Positions 23,884-33,917 of a DNA stretch of 64,000 bases are shown here, one piece after another (within the stretch, counting starts at the first letter, position 1; each line of letters opens with the position of its first letter). The position numbers and the translations under genes are program-made. This stretch comes from Blastococcus sp. VKM Ac-2987. GTDB taxonomy: Bacteria > Actinomycetota > Actinomycetes > Mycobacteriales > Geodermatophilaceae. A model generated the notes under the pieces. It did not search any database. It had not been told where the DNA came from and saw only the letters and a program-made list of their open reading frames with translations. The stretch lies in the NCBI RefSeq assembly GCF_026967805.1, contig NZ_JAPVBG010000001.1, positions 310,001 through 374,000 on the forward strand. Reading direction: 5' to 3'.

Positions 23884-24639
23884 GTGTCCGCCGTCGACCT
23901 GCTCATCGCCGCCGGCGTCGCGTTCGTGGCCGGGGTCGTGAACTCCATCGCCGGCGGTGGCTCGCTGATCCTCTTCCCGACCCTGGTGGCGCTCGGCCTG
24001 GGCACGGTGGCGGCCAACGTCACCAACTCGCTGGCCCAGTGGCCCGGCTACCTCGGCGGCGTCGCCGGGTTCCGGCCCGAGTACGCCGGTCAGCGCCGAC
24101 GGCTGATCCGGTTCTCGGCGGTGGCGGTCGCCGGCGGGCTCGTGGGCAGCGTCCTGCTCCTCACCACGCCCTCGGAGGCCTTCGACGGCGTCGTCCCGGT
24201 GCTCGTGCTGCTGGCCAGCCTGCTGCTCGCCCTCCAGCCCCTGGTGACCAGGCGCCTGGCCCAGCAGGTCGCCGACGGCCCCGGCCGAGACCCCGCGTGG
24301 CTGTACGGAGCACTCTTCCTCGCCACCGTCTACGGCGGCTACTTCGGTGGGGCGCTGGGGGTGATCCTCGTCGGCGTGCTCGGCATCGGGCTGCACCGGC
24401 TGAAGCTGGCAAACGCGCTGAAGTCGGCGCTGTCGGCGGTCACCGCCACCGTGACGCTGGTGGTGTTCGGCCTCTTCGGGCCGGTCGCGTGGGCCGTCGT
24501 CGCCGTCGCCGCGCCGGCCAGCCTGGTCGGCGGCTTCCTCGGTGCCCGGATCGCCGGCCGCATCCCGGTCACGCCGCTGCGCGTCATCATCGTGACCTTC
24601 GGCGTGGCCGTCTCGATCTACCTCTTCGCCCGCGTCTGA
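23884..24639 (+). CDS. TauE/SafE family sulfite exporter-like protein
   Basis: 251 residues, about eight TM helices. The opening AFVAGVVNSIAGGGSLILFP and the repeat-related GALFLATVYGGYFGGALGVI are the two halves of the TauE/SafE fold. Family members move sulfite, organosulfonates or other organic anions across the membrane. The GTG at 23884 is preceded by a -10-like TAAGGT eight bases upstream, again suggesting a leaderless transcript. Confidence 0.88.
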   Translation: MSAVDLLIAAGVAFVAGVVNSIAGGGSLILFPTLVALGLGTVAANVTNSLAQWPGYLGGVAGFRPEYAGQRRRLIRFSAVAVAGGLVGSVLLLTTPSEAFDGVVPVLVLLASLLLALQPLVTRRLAQQVADGPGRDPAWLYGALFLATVYGGYFGGALGVILVGVLGIGLHRLKLANALKSALSAVTATVTLVVFGLFGPVAWAVVAVAAPASLVGGFLGARIAGRIPVTPLRVIIVTFGVAVSIYLFARV

Positions 24640-24712
24640 GCCGCCACCCCCGAGGGGGGAGACCGGCCGGCGCCGCCGTCATCCGGCGCCGGAGCGGTCC
24701 GATGAGCTCCGC

Positions 24713-24871
24713 ATGCCCGCCCTGCTCCGCGCCCGGCTGCTGCCCGGCGCCCCGACGTGGGCGCTCGCCGTGGTGCTCCTGGCCGCGGGCTGATCGCCGG
24801 GACGGTCTCGGCCTGGGCGCCGGTGCTGGCGTTTCCCTTCCGCTACGGGTGCCGCGTCCGGCCGCCCGCTG
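24713..24871 (+). pseudogene. Possible frameshifted small membrane protein
   Basis: An ATG at 24713 opens a hydrophobic reading frame (PTWALAVVLLAAG) that ends at a TGA near 24793. Shifting frame at that point continues with LIAGTVSAWAPVLAFPFRYG and more residues. The join would give one or two TM helices. The evidence is only this hydrophobic continuity, so it could equally be non-coding sequence. Confidence 0.25.
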
Positions 24872-24886
24872 AGCGCGGCCGGACGC

Positions 24887-25981
24887 TCAGCGCAGGTGCG
24901 CGGTGTCGTTCACCAGGCGGACCGAGGCCCGCCCCTCGGAGGTCCAGGCGACGGTGCACAGCGACGCCGCCTCCAGGAACACCCGGTGGACGACGTCGTC
25001 GCCGACCCCGAGCCCGGCCGCGAGCAGCAGCTTGATCGGCGTGACGTGGCTGACCACGAGCACGGTCCTCCCTGCGTGCCTCGTGAGGATGCGCCGCCGG
25101 GCACCGGCCAGGCGGGTGCTCACGTCGGCGATCGACTCCCCGCCGGGCGCGGCCACCGTCACGTCGGCCATGAAGCGGCGCACGGCCAGCGGGTGGCGGG
25201 CGCGGGCCTCGTCGAAGGTCAGCCCCTCCAGGTCGCCGAAGTCCAGCTCACGGAGGTCGTCGTCGAACTCGACCGGCAGGCCGAGCCGGGCGGCGACGAT
25301 CTCCGCGGTCTCCCTCGTCCGGGCCAGCGGCGAGGCGACGACGACCTCGATGCCCAGCTGCGCGGCGCGCTCCCCGGCCGCCTCCGCCTCGGCCCGCCCG
25401 GTGCGCGACAGCGGCAGCTCGTTGCGCCCGCTGAACCGGCGCTCGGGCGTGTGCTCGGTCTGCCCGTGCCGCAGCAGATGGGTGACGGTGGTGACCACCG
25501 GCGCCGGCTCGCGCACCGGCTGGACGTCGTCCTCGGCGGCCGACGGCTCGGCCGCGGCGTCGCGGTGCACCGGCCGGCCGTCCATCGCGCTGTTGGCCAG
25601 GGCGTCGGCGGCGCCGTTCTGCGCGCGCGGCACCCAGGTGTAGCGCACCCCGCCGAGCTTCCGGGCGATCTGCTGGGCCTGGAGCGCCAGCTGCTGCATG
25701 TCGGGGTGCTTGATCTTCCAGCGGCCCGACATCTGCTCGACGACGAGCTTGGAGTCCATCCGCACCTCGACCTGCGCGGAGGCGTCCAGGTCGAGCACCG
25801 CCTGCAGCCCGGCGACCAGGCCGCCGTACTCGGCGACGTTGTTGGTGGCCCGCCCGACCGACGCGGCCCGCTCGGCCAGCACCCGCCCGGTCTGCGCGTC
25901 CCGCACCAGCGCGCCGTAGCCGGCCGGCCCGGGGTTGCCCCGCGACCCGCCGTCGGCCTCGACGACGAACCGGCGCGTCAT
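24887..25981 (-). CDS. Bifunctional RNase H / acid phosphatase (Rv2228c-like)
   Basis: 364 residues. Residues 1-140 are a type I RNase H: EADGGSRGNPGPAGYG, NVAEYGGL, VRMDSKLVVEQM and NGAADALANS provide the D-E-D-D catalytic set. Residues 168-364 are a histidine phosphatase: LLRHGQTEHTPERRFSGR is the RHG motif, with VVVSHVTPIKLLLA carrying the second His. This exact fusion is known from mycobacteria (Rv2228c, RNase H plus CobC-like phosphatase) and Streptomyces. It removes RNA from RNA:DNA hybrids; the phosphatase may act in cobalamin synthesis. Downstream of the zinc-ribbon gene, as in M. tuberculosis. Confidence 0.93.
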   Translation of the reverse strand: MTRRFVVEADGGSRGNPGPAGYGALVRDAQTGRVLAERAASVGRATNNVAEYGGLVAGLQAVLDLDASAQVEVRMDSKLVVEQMSGRWKIKHPDMQQLALQAQQIARKLGGVRYTWVPRAQNGAADALANSAMDGRPVHRDAAAEPSAAEDDVQPVREPAPVVTTVTHLLRHGQTEHTPERRFSGRNELPLSRTGRAEAEAAGERAAQLGIEVVVASPLARTRETAEIVAARLGLPVEFDDDLRELDFGDLEGLTFDEARARHPLAVRRFMADVTVAAPGGESIADVSTRLAGARRRILTRHAGRTVLVVSHVTPIKLLLAAGLGVGDDVVHRVFLEAASLCTVAWTSEGRASVRLVNDTAHLR

Positions 25982-26057
25982 CGCTCGGCTCCGGTCTCGA
26001 TCCGCTCCTCGGTCGCTGGCGCTCCCTGCGATGCTCCCTCGACCGTCGCTCTCGCGG

Positions 26058-26798
26058 TCACAGCCCGGACTCGGCGGTGCGCACCAGGATCCGCCCGCAG
26101 TTCTCGCACCGGACGACCTCGTGCGGGTCGGCGGTGCGCACCGCGGCCAGCTCCCGGCCGTTGAGCTCTATCCGGCAGCCCTGGCACTGTCGGGCGCGGA
26201 GCATGGCCGCGCCCGTGGTGCCGGTCTGGGTGCGCACCCGGTCGTAGAGGGTCAGCAGCGGCGCGGAGATCGCGCCGGCGACCGCCGCCCGGGCGGCCTC
26301 GTGCCGGCTGGTGCCGTCGGCGATGTCGGCGATCGCGTCGTCGCGCAGCTGCTCGGCCCGCTCCCGGGCCGCCCGGGCCTCGTCACGGCCGGCCTGGGCG
26401 GTGCGCAGCGTCGACTCGGCCGTCTCCAGGCGCTCCATGAGCTCGAGTTCCTGGTCCTCCAGGGTCGACTGGCGCCGGGCCAGCGACTCCAGCTCCTGTT
26501 GCAGGCTGGCGGCCTCCTTCGCGCCCACCCCGCCGGCGTCCAGCCGCTGCTGGTCGCGGGTGGCGCGCTGGCGGACCGTGTCCACGTCGTCCTCCAGGCG
26601 CTTCACCTCGCGCTGGAGGTCGCGCGCCTCGGTCTCGGCGCGGACGACGTCGTCGGCCAGCGCCCGCTCCGCCTCCGCGGCGGCCTCGACGGCGGCGGCC
26701 TCCGGCAGCGTCCGCTTGCGGTGCGCGAGCTGGGTCAGCGCGACGTCCTCCGCCGCGAGCTCCAGGAGCTTCTGCTGCTCGAAATGGTCGACCTTCAC
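26058..26798 (-). CDS. Coiled-coil C4 zinc-ribbon protein (Rv2229c-like)
   Basis: 246 residues: a long coiled coil (about 25-175, Glu/Arg/Ala-rich heptads) and a C-terminal zinc ribbon with CQGC and CENC pairs (positions about 205-236). The CT398/DUF2786-like zinc ribbon family is conserved beside RNase H/phosphatase genes in actinobacteria (Rv2229c); proposed roles include an RNA or tRNA-linked adaptor, none proven. Same strand as the RNase H gene, 76 bases apart. Confidence 0.88.
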   Translation of the reverse strand: MKVDHFEQQKLLELAAEDVALTQLAHRKRTLPEAAAVEAAAEAERALADDVVRAETEARDLQREVKRLEDDVDTVRQRATRDQQRLDAGGVGAKEAASLQQELESLARRQSTLEDQELELMERLETAESTLRTAQAGRDEARAARERAEQLRDDAIADIADGTSRHEAARAAVAGAISAPLLTLYDRVRTQTGTTGAAMLRARQCQGCRIELNGRELAAVRTADPHEVVRCENCGRILVRTAESGL

Positions 26799-26838
26799 CC
26801 CGCCAACCTACCGGTGCACCCACCCGTCCCCGGCCCGG

Positions 26839-27233
26839 TCACCGCAGCGCCAGCTCGGCTTCCACCGCGGTGACCGCGGCGTCGGGCGCGGGCAGGCCCC
26901 CGGTGGCGAGCACCACGCCGTCGACGACGAGGGACTCGACGGCCATCCCCGCGCGCACCGACCGGCGCAGGGCGGCACCCCGCAGGCCCCGGCGGCGCCC
27001 GGCGCCGACCAGCTCCGGCAGCAGCCACAGCCAGTTCGACGGCGACACCACCTCGATGGCGACGTCGCCCGGCAGCCGCGCGCGCAGCGCCCGGTACACC
27101 GCGCCCACCGCGTCGTCCCCCTGCGGGACGTGGCAGTGCGAGCCGCCCTCGTCGAAGGGCCGGACGTCCCCGCTGCAGCAGCCGCCGGACCCGGCGGGCG
27201 CACGGGATCCGCGGACGAGGACGACCCGCGGGC

Positions 27234-27237
<4 letters not shown>
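26839..27237 (-). CDS. Small Cys-containing protein translationally coupled to cstA
   Basis: 132 residues of unknown family. The first 40 hold three cysteines (GGCCSGDVRPFDEGGSHCHV); then a stretch (IEVVSPSNWLWLLPELVGAG, ... RAGMAVESLVVDGVVLATGG) that resembles a thioredoxin-like or ArsD-like fold, by eye only. Its GTG overlaps the cstA stop by 4 bases (GTGA), so it is translated with CstA. In enterobacteria the place after cstA is taken by YbdD/YjiX, a small protein needed for transport; this sequence does not resemble YbdD. Plausible metal-binding or redox partner of CstA (inference). Confidence 0.65.
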
Positions 27238-29054
<1,817 letters not shown>

Positions 29055-29095
29055 GGGCGGCCTCGTCGCCGCCGTCGGAGGGAGTAGACATCCAG

Positions 29096-29875
29096 GTGAT
29101 GGACGACACAAGTCTCGCCGCCCTCCACGCCGCGGGCGTGGCCGAACTGTTGTGGACCGCGCCCGGCGGGCCGCCCGGCGCCACCGGCGTCGTCCCGCTC
29201 GTGCTCGGGGGCCGGGCGGCCGTCGCCCTGCCCTGGGCGCAGGTCGCCACCGCCCGCGCCGCCGCGGCGGCCGGCTCCGCCGCGCTGGTGCTCTCCGACC
29301 CGCGCCTCACCGGGTCGCGGTGGTCACCCCTGGCGCTGACCGGCCGGTTCACCCTGGTGGAGGACGGGACCGGCGAGCTCTTCACCGAGGAGCTGCTCGA
29401 CCAGGAGCTGCGCAAGCACCCGCCGTCGCGGGCCCTCGCCGACTCGCACATGCTGCGCCGCGAGCACTGGTGGTACCTGCCGCGCCTGGTGCTGGTCCTC
29501 GACGCGGCGGACGTCGTCCCGGTCGACCGGCGCGAGGGTCCCGCCGACGCCGTCCTCGGGGTCGACGACGGGGCGCTGCACGTGCGCACCGTCCGCGTCG
29601 CCGACTGGGACGCCGATCCTCTCCCGGTGCTCGACGGACCCCCTGATGCCTCCGGCCCGGCGGTGCTCGTCGGCCAGGAGCTGTCGGTGCCCGACGTGGA
29701 GCGCTGGACGGTGCACACCACCACCGGCCGGTACTCCGACGGCCGGCTGACGGCGGTCCGGCCGGCCGCCACGCGCGAGCTGGAGCCGGTGCCGGGGTTG
29801 TTCGCCCGGGTGCGCCGTCAGCGCAGCCTGGAACGCACCTGCATCCAGGCGCTGCGGGCCGCCGGCCACGGGTAG
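29096..29875 (+). CDS. Uncharacterised actinobacterial protein (possible split-barrel fold)
   Basis: 259 residues. The beginning LHAAGVAELLWTAPGGPPGA, then VVPLVLGGRAAVALPWAQV and SAALVLSDPRLTGSRWSPLA, and LTGRFTLVEDGTG has the rhythm of an FMN-binding split-barrel (pyridoxamine phosphate oxidase-like) domain; the remainder is a second domain of unknown type. No cofactor motif is conclusive. A -10-like TAGACA a few bases upstream suggests a leaderless start at GTG 29096 or ATG 29099. It is divergent from cstA, so the two may be co-regulated. Confidence 0.55.
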   Translation: MMDDTSLAALHAAGVAELLWTAPGGPPGATGVVPLVLGGRAAVALPWAQVATARAAAAAGSAALVLSDPRLTGSRWSPLALTGRFTLVEDGTGELFTEELLDQELRKHPPSRALADSHMLRREHWWYLPRLVLVLDAADVVPVDRREGPADAVLGVDDGALHVRTVRVADWDADPLPVLDGPPDASGPAVLVGQELSVPDVERWTVHTTTGRYSDGRLTAVRPAATRELEPVPGLFARVRRQRSLERTCIQALRAAGHG

Positions 29876-29885
29876 CCGGTCCCGG

Positions 29886-30707
29886 CTAGCTCGGCCCGCC
29901 CGCCCGGCAGCTCCACGGATCGGTCCGCCGGGTGGAGACCGCGACCTCCACCGCACCGCCCAGGTCGCGACGCAGCACGTCGGCGGCCACCGGCAGCCAG
30001 GGCCACTCCGAGGCGTAGTGCGCGACGTCCACCAGGGCGGGCCCGGGCACCTCCAGGGCGTCGGACACCGGGTGGTGCTTGAGGTCGCTGGTGAGCAGCA
30101 CGTCGGCGTCGGCCGCGGCCGCCGCGGCGAGCAGCGATCCCCCGCTGCCGCCGCACACCGCCACCCTCCGCACCAGCCGTCCGGGGTCGCCGGCCGCCCG
30201 GGCGCCGCCGGCCGTGGCCGGCAGCACCGCCGCGGCGTGCCCGGCGAACTCCCGCAGGGTCATCGCCTCGGGCAGCGTGCCCACGCGGCCGAGGCCGGCG
30301 CGCGGGTCGTCGCCGGCCGGTTCCAGCGGGACGGCGTCGGCGAGACCGAGGACGGCGGCCAGCGCGGCGTTGACCCCGTGATCGGGTGCCCGGTCGGCGT
30401 TGGTGTGCGCGACGAACAGCCCGGCGCCGGCCCGGACCAGCCGGTGCACCAGCCGGCCCTTGGCGTCGTCGGCCGGCACGCCGTGCACCGGGGTGAGGAA
30501 CAGCGGGTGGTGGGTGACCAGCAGCTGGGCGCCGGTCGCGATCACCTCGTCGACCACGGCGGCGGTCGGGTCGACGGCGAACAGCACCGACCGGACCTCC
30601 TCGGCAGGGTCGCCGCAGACCAGGCCGACGGCGTCCCAGCTCTCGGCGAGCGCGGGGTCGTAGCGGGCTTCCAGGGCGGCGAGGACGGTCCCGAGCTGCA
30701 CGGTCAC
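29886..30707 (-). CDS. Nif3-like dinuclear metal centre protein (Rv2230c-like)
   Basis: 273 residues of the NIF3/GTP cyclohydrolase type 1-like family. Metal ligands: LLVTHHPLFL (the His pair), AHTNADRAPDHGVN, and the late HYASEWP with the last His/Glu. SWDAVGLVCGDP is the conserved opening. These hexamers bind two metal ions; function disputed. GTG 30707 chosen from the family opening LGTVLAALEARYDP; a -10-like TACGCT lies upstream. In M. tuberculosis this gene directly neighbours the zinc-ribbon gene; here cstA and two others lie between. Confidence 0.88.
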   Translation of the reverse strand: MTVQLGTVLAALEARYDPALAESWDAVGLVCGDPAEEVRSVLFAVDPTAAVVDEVIATGAQLLVTHHPLFLTPVHGVPADDAKGRLVHRLVRAGAGLFVAHTNADRAPDHGVNAALAAVLGLADAVPLEPAGDDPRAGLGRVGTLPEAMTLREFAGHAAAVLPATAGGARAAGDPGRLVRRVAVCGGSGGSLLAAAAAADADVLLTSDLKHHPVSDALEVPGPALVDVAHYASEWPWLPVAADVLRRDLGGAVEVAVSTRRTDPWSCRAGGPS

Positions 30708-30769
30708 GGCTCCGCAGCGTAGGCGGCGGGTGCACGCGACCTGCCGGGCGGAATGACAAGCTCTCCGGT

Positions 30770-32725
30770 GTGGCGGAGCGGCGTGAGCGGGCGCTGCGCG
30801 CACCGGCGTGGCTCGAGGAGCTGGTGCGCACCACCCCTCCCCCGGTGCCGTGGCGCGACGTCGCCCGGTTCGCCGTGGCGATCCCCGCTCCCCTGGCCCT
30901 GGCGGTCGCCGTGACCGGGGGGCTGGACTCCGCTGCCGGTCTCGGCGCCGGGGTGTTCGGCACCATGGGCGCGCTCGCGGCGACCCTCGCACCGCAGCCG
31001 GGCCCGCTGCGCGACCGGCTCCGCCGGATCGCGGCGGCCACATTCTTCGGCATGCTGGGGCTGCTCGCCGGCCAGTACGCCACCGGCGGCGGGTGGGAGC
31101 CGGTGGTGGTCATCGCCGTGCTGTCCGCGGCCGCCGCGCTGATCAGCGCGGTCAACGCCGCGCTCTCGCTCGGCGCGCTGCAGCTGCTGATCTACACGGC
31201 GCTCGCCTCCGGCCTGCTCACCCCGCTGCCGCCCGCCGCCGAGGTGGGGTTCTTCCTGGGCGGCGCGGCGTGGGCGACGCTGATCACCCTCGTCCAGGCC
31301 GGCACCGAGCAGCTGGACCCCGACCGGGCAGCCGTCGCCACGGTGTTCACCCGGATCGCCGAGCTGCTCGCGGCGGCCGGCAGCGAACGGGCACCCGACG
31401 CCCGGCGGGAGCTCACCACCGCCCTCAACGCCGCCTACGACCGCGTCATCCGCAGCCGCAGCCGGTCGGCCGGCCGCACCCGCGAGCTGTCGGAGCTGGC
31501 CGGGGTCCTGAACGCCGCCGCGCCGCTGGTGGAGGGAGCGGTCGCCGCCGCGCGGGCCGGCGTCCCGGCCGATCCGCACGACATCACGGCGGTGCACGCG
31601 CTGGCGGCGGCGGTCACCGGCGGCGAGCTGACCGACCGGCGGCCGCCTCCCCTCACCGAGGGCCACCCTGCGGTGCGGGCGGTGCGGCACGGCGTGCGAC
31701 TGGTGTGGAACGTCGTCGGGGACCCCGAGGAGCGGGCCAGCGCCGCCGCGGCCCGGCCCGCGTCGAGCCTCCGGGCCCGGGTGCGCGACCTGGCCGACCG
31801 GACCGTGGCCAGCGCCGACACCCGCGCCTTCGCGGTCCGCCTGTCGCTGTGCATGACCGTGGCCGAGATCGCCCGCCAGTACCTCCCGATCGAGCGCCCG
31901 TACTGGGTGCTGCTCACCGTCGCCATCGTGCTCAAGCCCGACTTCGGGTCGGTCTTCACCCGCGCCGTGCAGCGCGGCGCGGGAACGCTGCTGGGCGTCC
32001 TGATCGGCTCGGCGCTGCTGGCGGCCCTGCCGCGCAACGGCTGGGTGATCGTCGCACTGGCCCTCTCCGCGGCCGTGCTGCCGTGGGCCCGCAACGCCAA
32101 CTTCGGGCTGTTCTCCGTCTTCCAGACGCCGCTGATCATCCTGCTGCTCGACGTCGCCATCCCCGGCGGCCCGGGGCTGGTGGGTGCCCGGCTGCTGGAC
32201 ACGTTGATCGGCTGCGCGATCGTGCTGGTCTTCGGGTACCTGCTGTGGCCGCAGACCTGGCGGGCCCCGCTCGACGAGGCGCTGCGGGACGCCGCGCTGG
32301 CCCTCGACGCCTTCGTCGAGGCCGCCTTCACCGGGAGCCCGGCCGAACGCCGCCGCGCCCGCCGGCGCAACTACCGGGCGCTCACCGAGCTGCAGACGCA
32401 GCTCCAGCGGCGGCTCGCCGAGCCACCGCCGATCAGCACCCGGGCGGCGGCCTGGTGGCCGGTCATCGTGCAGCTGGAGCGCACCTCCGACGCGGTCACC
32501 GAGGCGGTCATCGCCACCCGCGGCGGCGAACCGGCCCCGGATCTCGCCCAGGTCGCCGTGCTGCGCCGGGCGATCCGCTCGCTGGAGGGCGACGTCCGGG
32601 CGCCGCGCGCCCCCGACGACGCCGAGCTGCACGCCGAGGGCGTGCTCGCGCCGGTGGCCCGCGAGGTCGACACCGCACGCCGGCTGGTGCGGGAGGCCGC
32701 GCCGGGCCGCCGCGGCGGGCACTGA
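30770..32725 (+). CDS. FUSC family membrane protein (aromatic acid exporter-like)
   Basis: 651 residues with two sets of TM helices (about 25-180 and 355-500) and a cytoplasmic helical region after each. The second set contains YWVLLTVAIVLKPDFGSVFT followed by AVQRGAGTLLGVLIG, the FUSC/YccS signature. Family members export aromatic acids or other toxic metabolites. Divergent from the Nif3 gene with 62 bases between; a hydrolase gene follows on the same strand. Confidence 0.85.
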   Translation: MAERRERALRAPAWLEELVRTTPPPVPWRDVARFAVAIPAPLALAVAVTGGLDSAAGLGAGVFGTMGALAATLAPQPGPLRDRLRRIAAATFFGMLGLLAGQYATGGGWEPVVVIAVLSAAAALISAVNAALSLGALQLLIYTALASGLLTPLPPAAEVGFFLGGAAWATLITLVQAGTEQLDPDRAAVATVFTRIAELLAAAGSERAPDARRELTTALNAAYDRVIRSRSRSAGRTRELSELAGVLNAAAPLVEGAVAAARAGVPADPHDITAVHALAAAVTGGELTDRRPPPLTEGHPAVRAVRHGVRLVWNVVGDPEERASAAAARPASSLRARVRDLADRTVASADTRAFAVRLSLCMTVAEIARQYLPIERPYWVLLTVAIVLKPDFGSVFTRAVQRGAGTLLGVLIGSALLAALPRNGWVIVALALSAAVLPWARNANFGLFSVFQTPLIILLLDVAIPGGPGLVGARLLDTLIGCAIVLVFGYLLWPQTWRAPLDEALRDAALALDAFVEAAFTGSPAERRRARRRNYRALTELQTQLQRRLAEPPPISTRAAAWWPVIVQLERTSDAVTEAVIATRGGEPAPDLAQVAVLRRAIRSLEGDVRAPRAPDDAELHAEGVLAPVAREVDTARRLVREAAPGRRGGH

Positions 32726-32778
32726 CCGCCGACCCCCTTCCGGTTGCGCGACCGGCCCGTGCGGCCTGGGATGGCGCC

Positions 32779-33771
32779 GTGCCCAGCGACCCGCCGCTGT
32801 TGACCCTCCCACCGCTCGACGGCCCTCCGCCGCCGGGCTCCCGGACCGTGACCACCGACGACTGCGTCGACCTGCACGTGGAGGTGGACGGGCCGGCCGG
32901 GGGCGGTGGGGCGGGTGGAGACACCGGCGCACCGCTCACCGTCGTCCTCTGCCACGGCTTCACCGCCCGGCTGGCGGAGTGGCAGCTGCAGCGGGAGACG
33001 CTGCGCGACCGGGTCCGCCTGGTGCTGTGGGACCAGCGCGGCCACGGCCGGTCCGGCTGGACGCCGCTGACCAAGGCCACCATCGACCGCACCGGCCGCG
33101 ACCTCGGTCAGGTGCTCGACGCCGTCGTCCCCACCGGGCCGGTGGTGCTGGCCGGTCACTCGATGGGCGGGATGAGCATCCTCGCGCTGGCGCGGCAGCG
33201 GCCCGAGCTCTTCGGCAGCCGCGTCGTCGGGGCCTTCCTGCTGGCCACCTCCGCCGGTGGCCTGGTGGACACCGGCCCGCTCGCCTTCCTCGTCAAGCTC
33301 GGCCGCCGGCTGGGCCTGCTGTCGCTGTACCTGTGGCTGCTCCAGCGGCTCGCCCCGCGCCTGGAGCGGCTGCCGTGGCGGGGACGGTTCGCGGGCCGGC
33401 GGGCGATCCGGCGGCTGCTGTTCGGGAAGGACGACGCCGACCGGCGCTCGGTGCGCATGGTGCAGGAGCTGCTGGAGGCGACACCGCTGCCGGTGACCAT
33501 GGCCTTCTACGCGACCTTCCTCGACCACGACGAGAGCGCGGCCCTGCCGGTGCTGCAGCGGATACCGGTGACCGTCGTCGCGGCCACCCACGACCGGCTC
33601 ACGCCTGCGGCGCACGGCCGGCGGATCGCCGAGGGGATCGGGACCGGCTGCGAGCTGGTCGTCGTCCCCGGTGCCGGGCACAGCGTGAACCTGACCCGCC
33701 GCACGGTCGTCGACCAGGCCTTCTCCGACCTGCTGGACCGCGTCGAGGGAGACGTGCGCAAGGCCGGTTGA
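32779..33771 (+). CDS. Alpha/beta hydrolase
   Basis: 330 residues. Oxyanion region VVLCHGFTARLAEW, WDQRGHGRSGW, nucleophile elbow AGHSMGG, later Asp in VVAATHDRLTP and His in VPGAGHSVNL. Lipase, esterase or epoxide-hydrolase type; substrate unknown. Lies between the FUSC gene and the wax ester synthase gene on the same strand, which makes a lipid-ester substrate reasonable (inference). GTG start at 32779 is chosen by family length. Confidence 0.85.
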   Translation: MPSDPPLLTLPPLDGPPPPGSRTVTTDDCVDLHVEVDGPAGGGGAGGDTGAPLTVVLCHGFTARLAEWQLQRETLRDRVRLVLWDQRGHGRSGWTPLTKATIDRTGRDLGQVLDAVVPTGPVVLAGHSMGGMSILALARQRPELFGSRVVGAFLLATSAGGLVDTGPLAFLVKLGRRLGLLSLYLWLLQRLAPRLERLPWRGRFAGRRAIRRLLFGKDDADRRSVRMVQELLEATPLPVTMAFYATFLDHDESAALPVLQRIPVTVVAATHDRLTPAAHGRRIAEGIGTGCELVVVPGAGHSVNLTRRTVVDQAFSDLLDRVEGDVRKAG

Positions 33772-33917
33772 CCGGCTGGATACCGGGCAAGCCAGAATGT
33801 GGCCGCCACCACAGAGATCAGGTTGCGTCTACCGGAGGTCTCACGACCTCGGCGGCCATCCGGGACGTGCGACGGCCCTGGTCCTAGCAGTAGGACCGGG
33901 CGGCGAGGAGTGACGAC

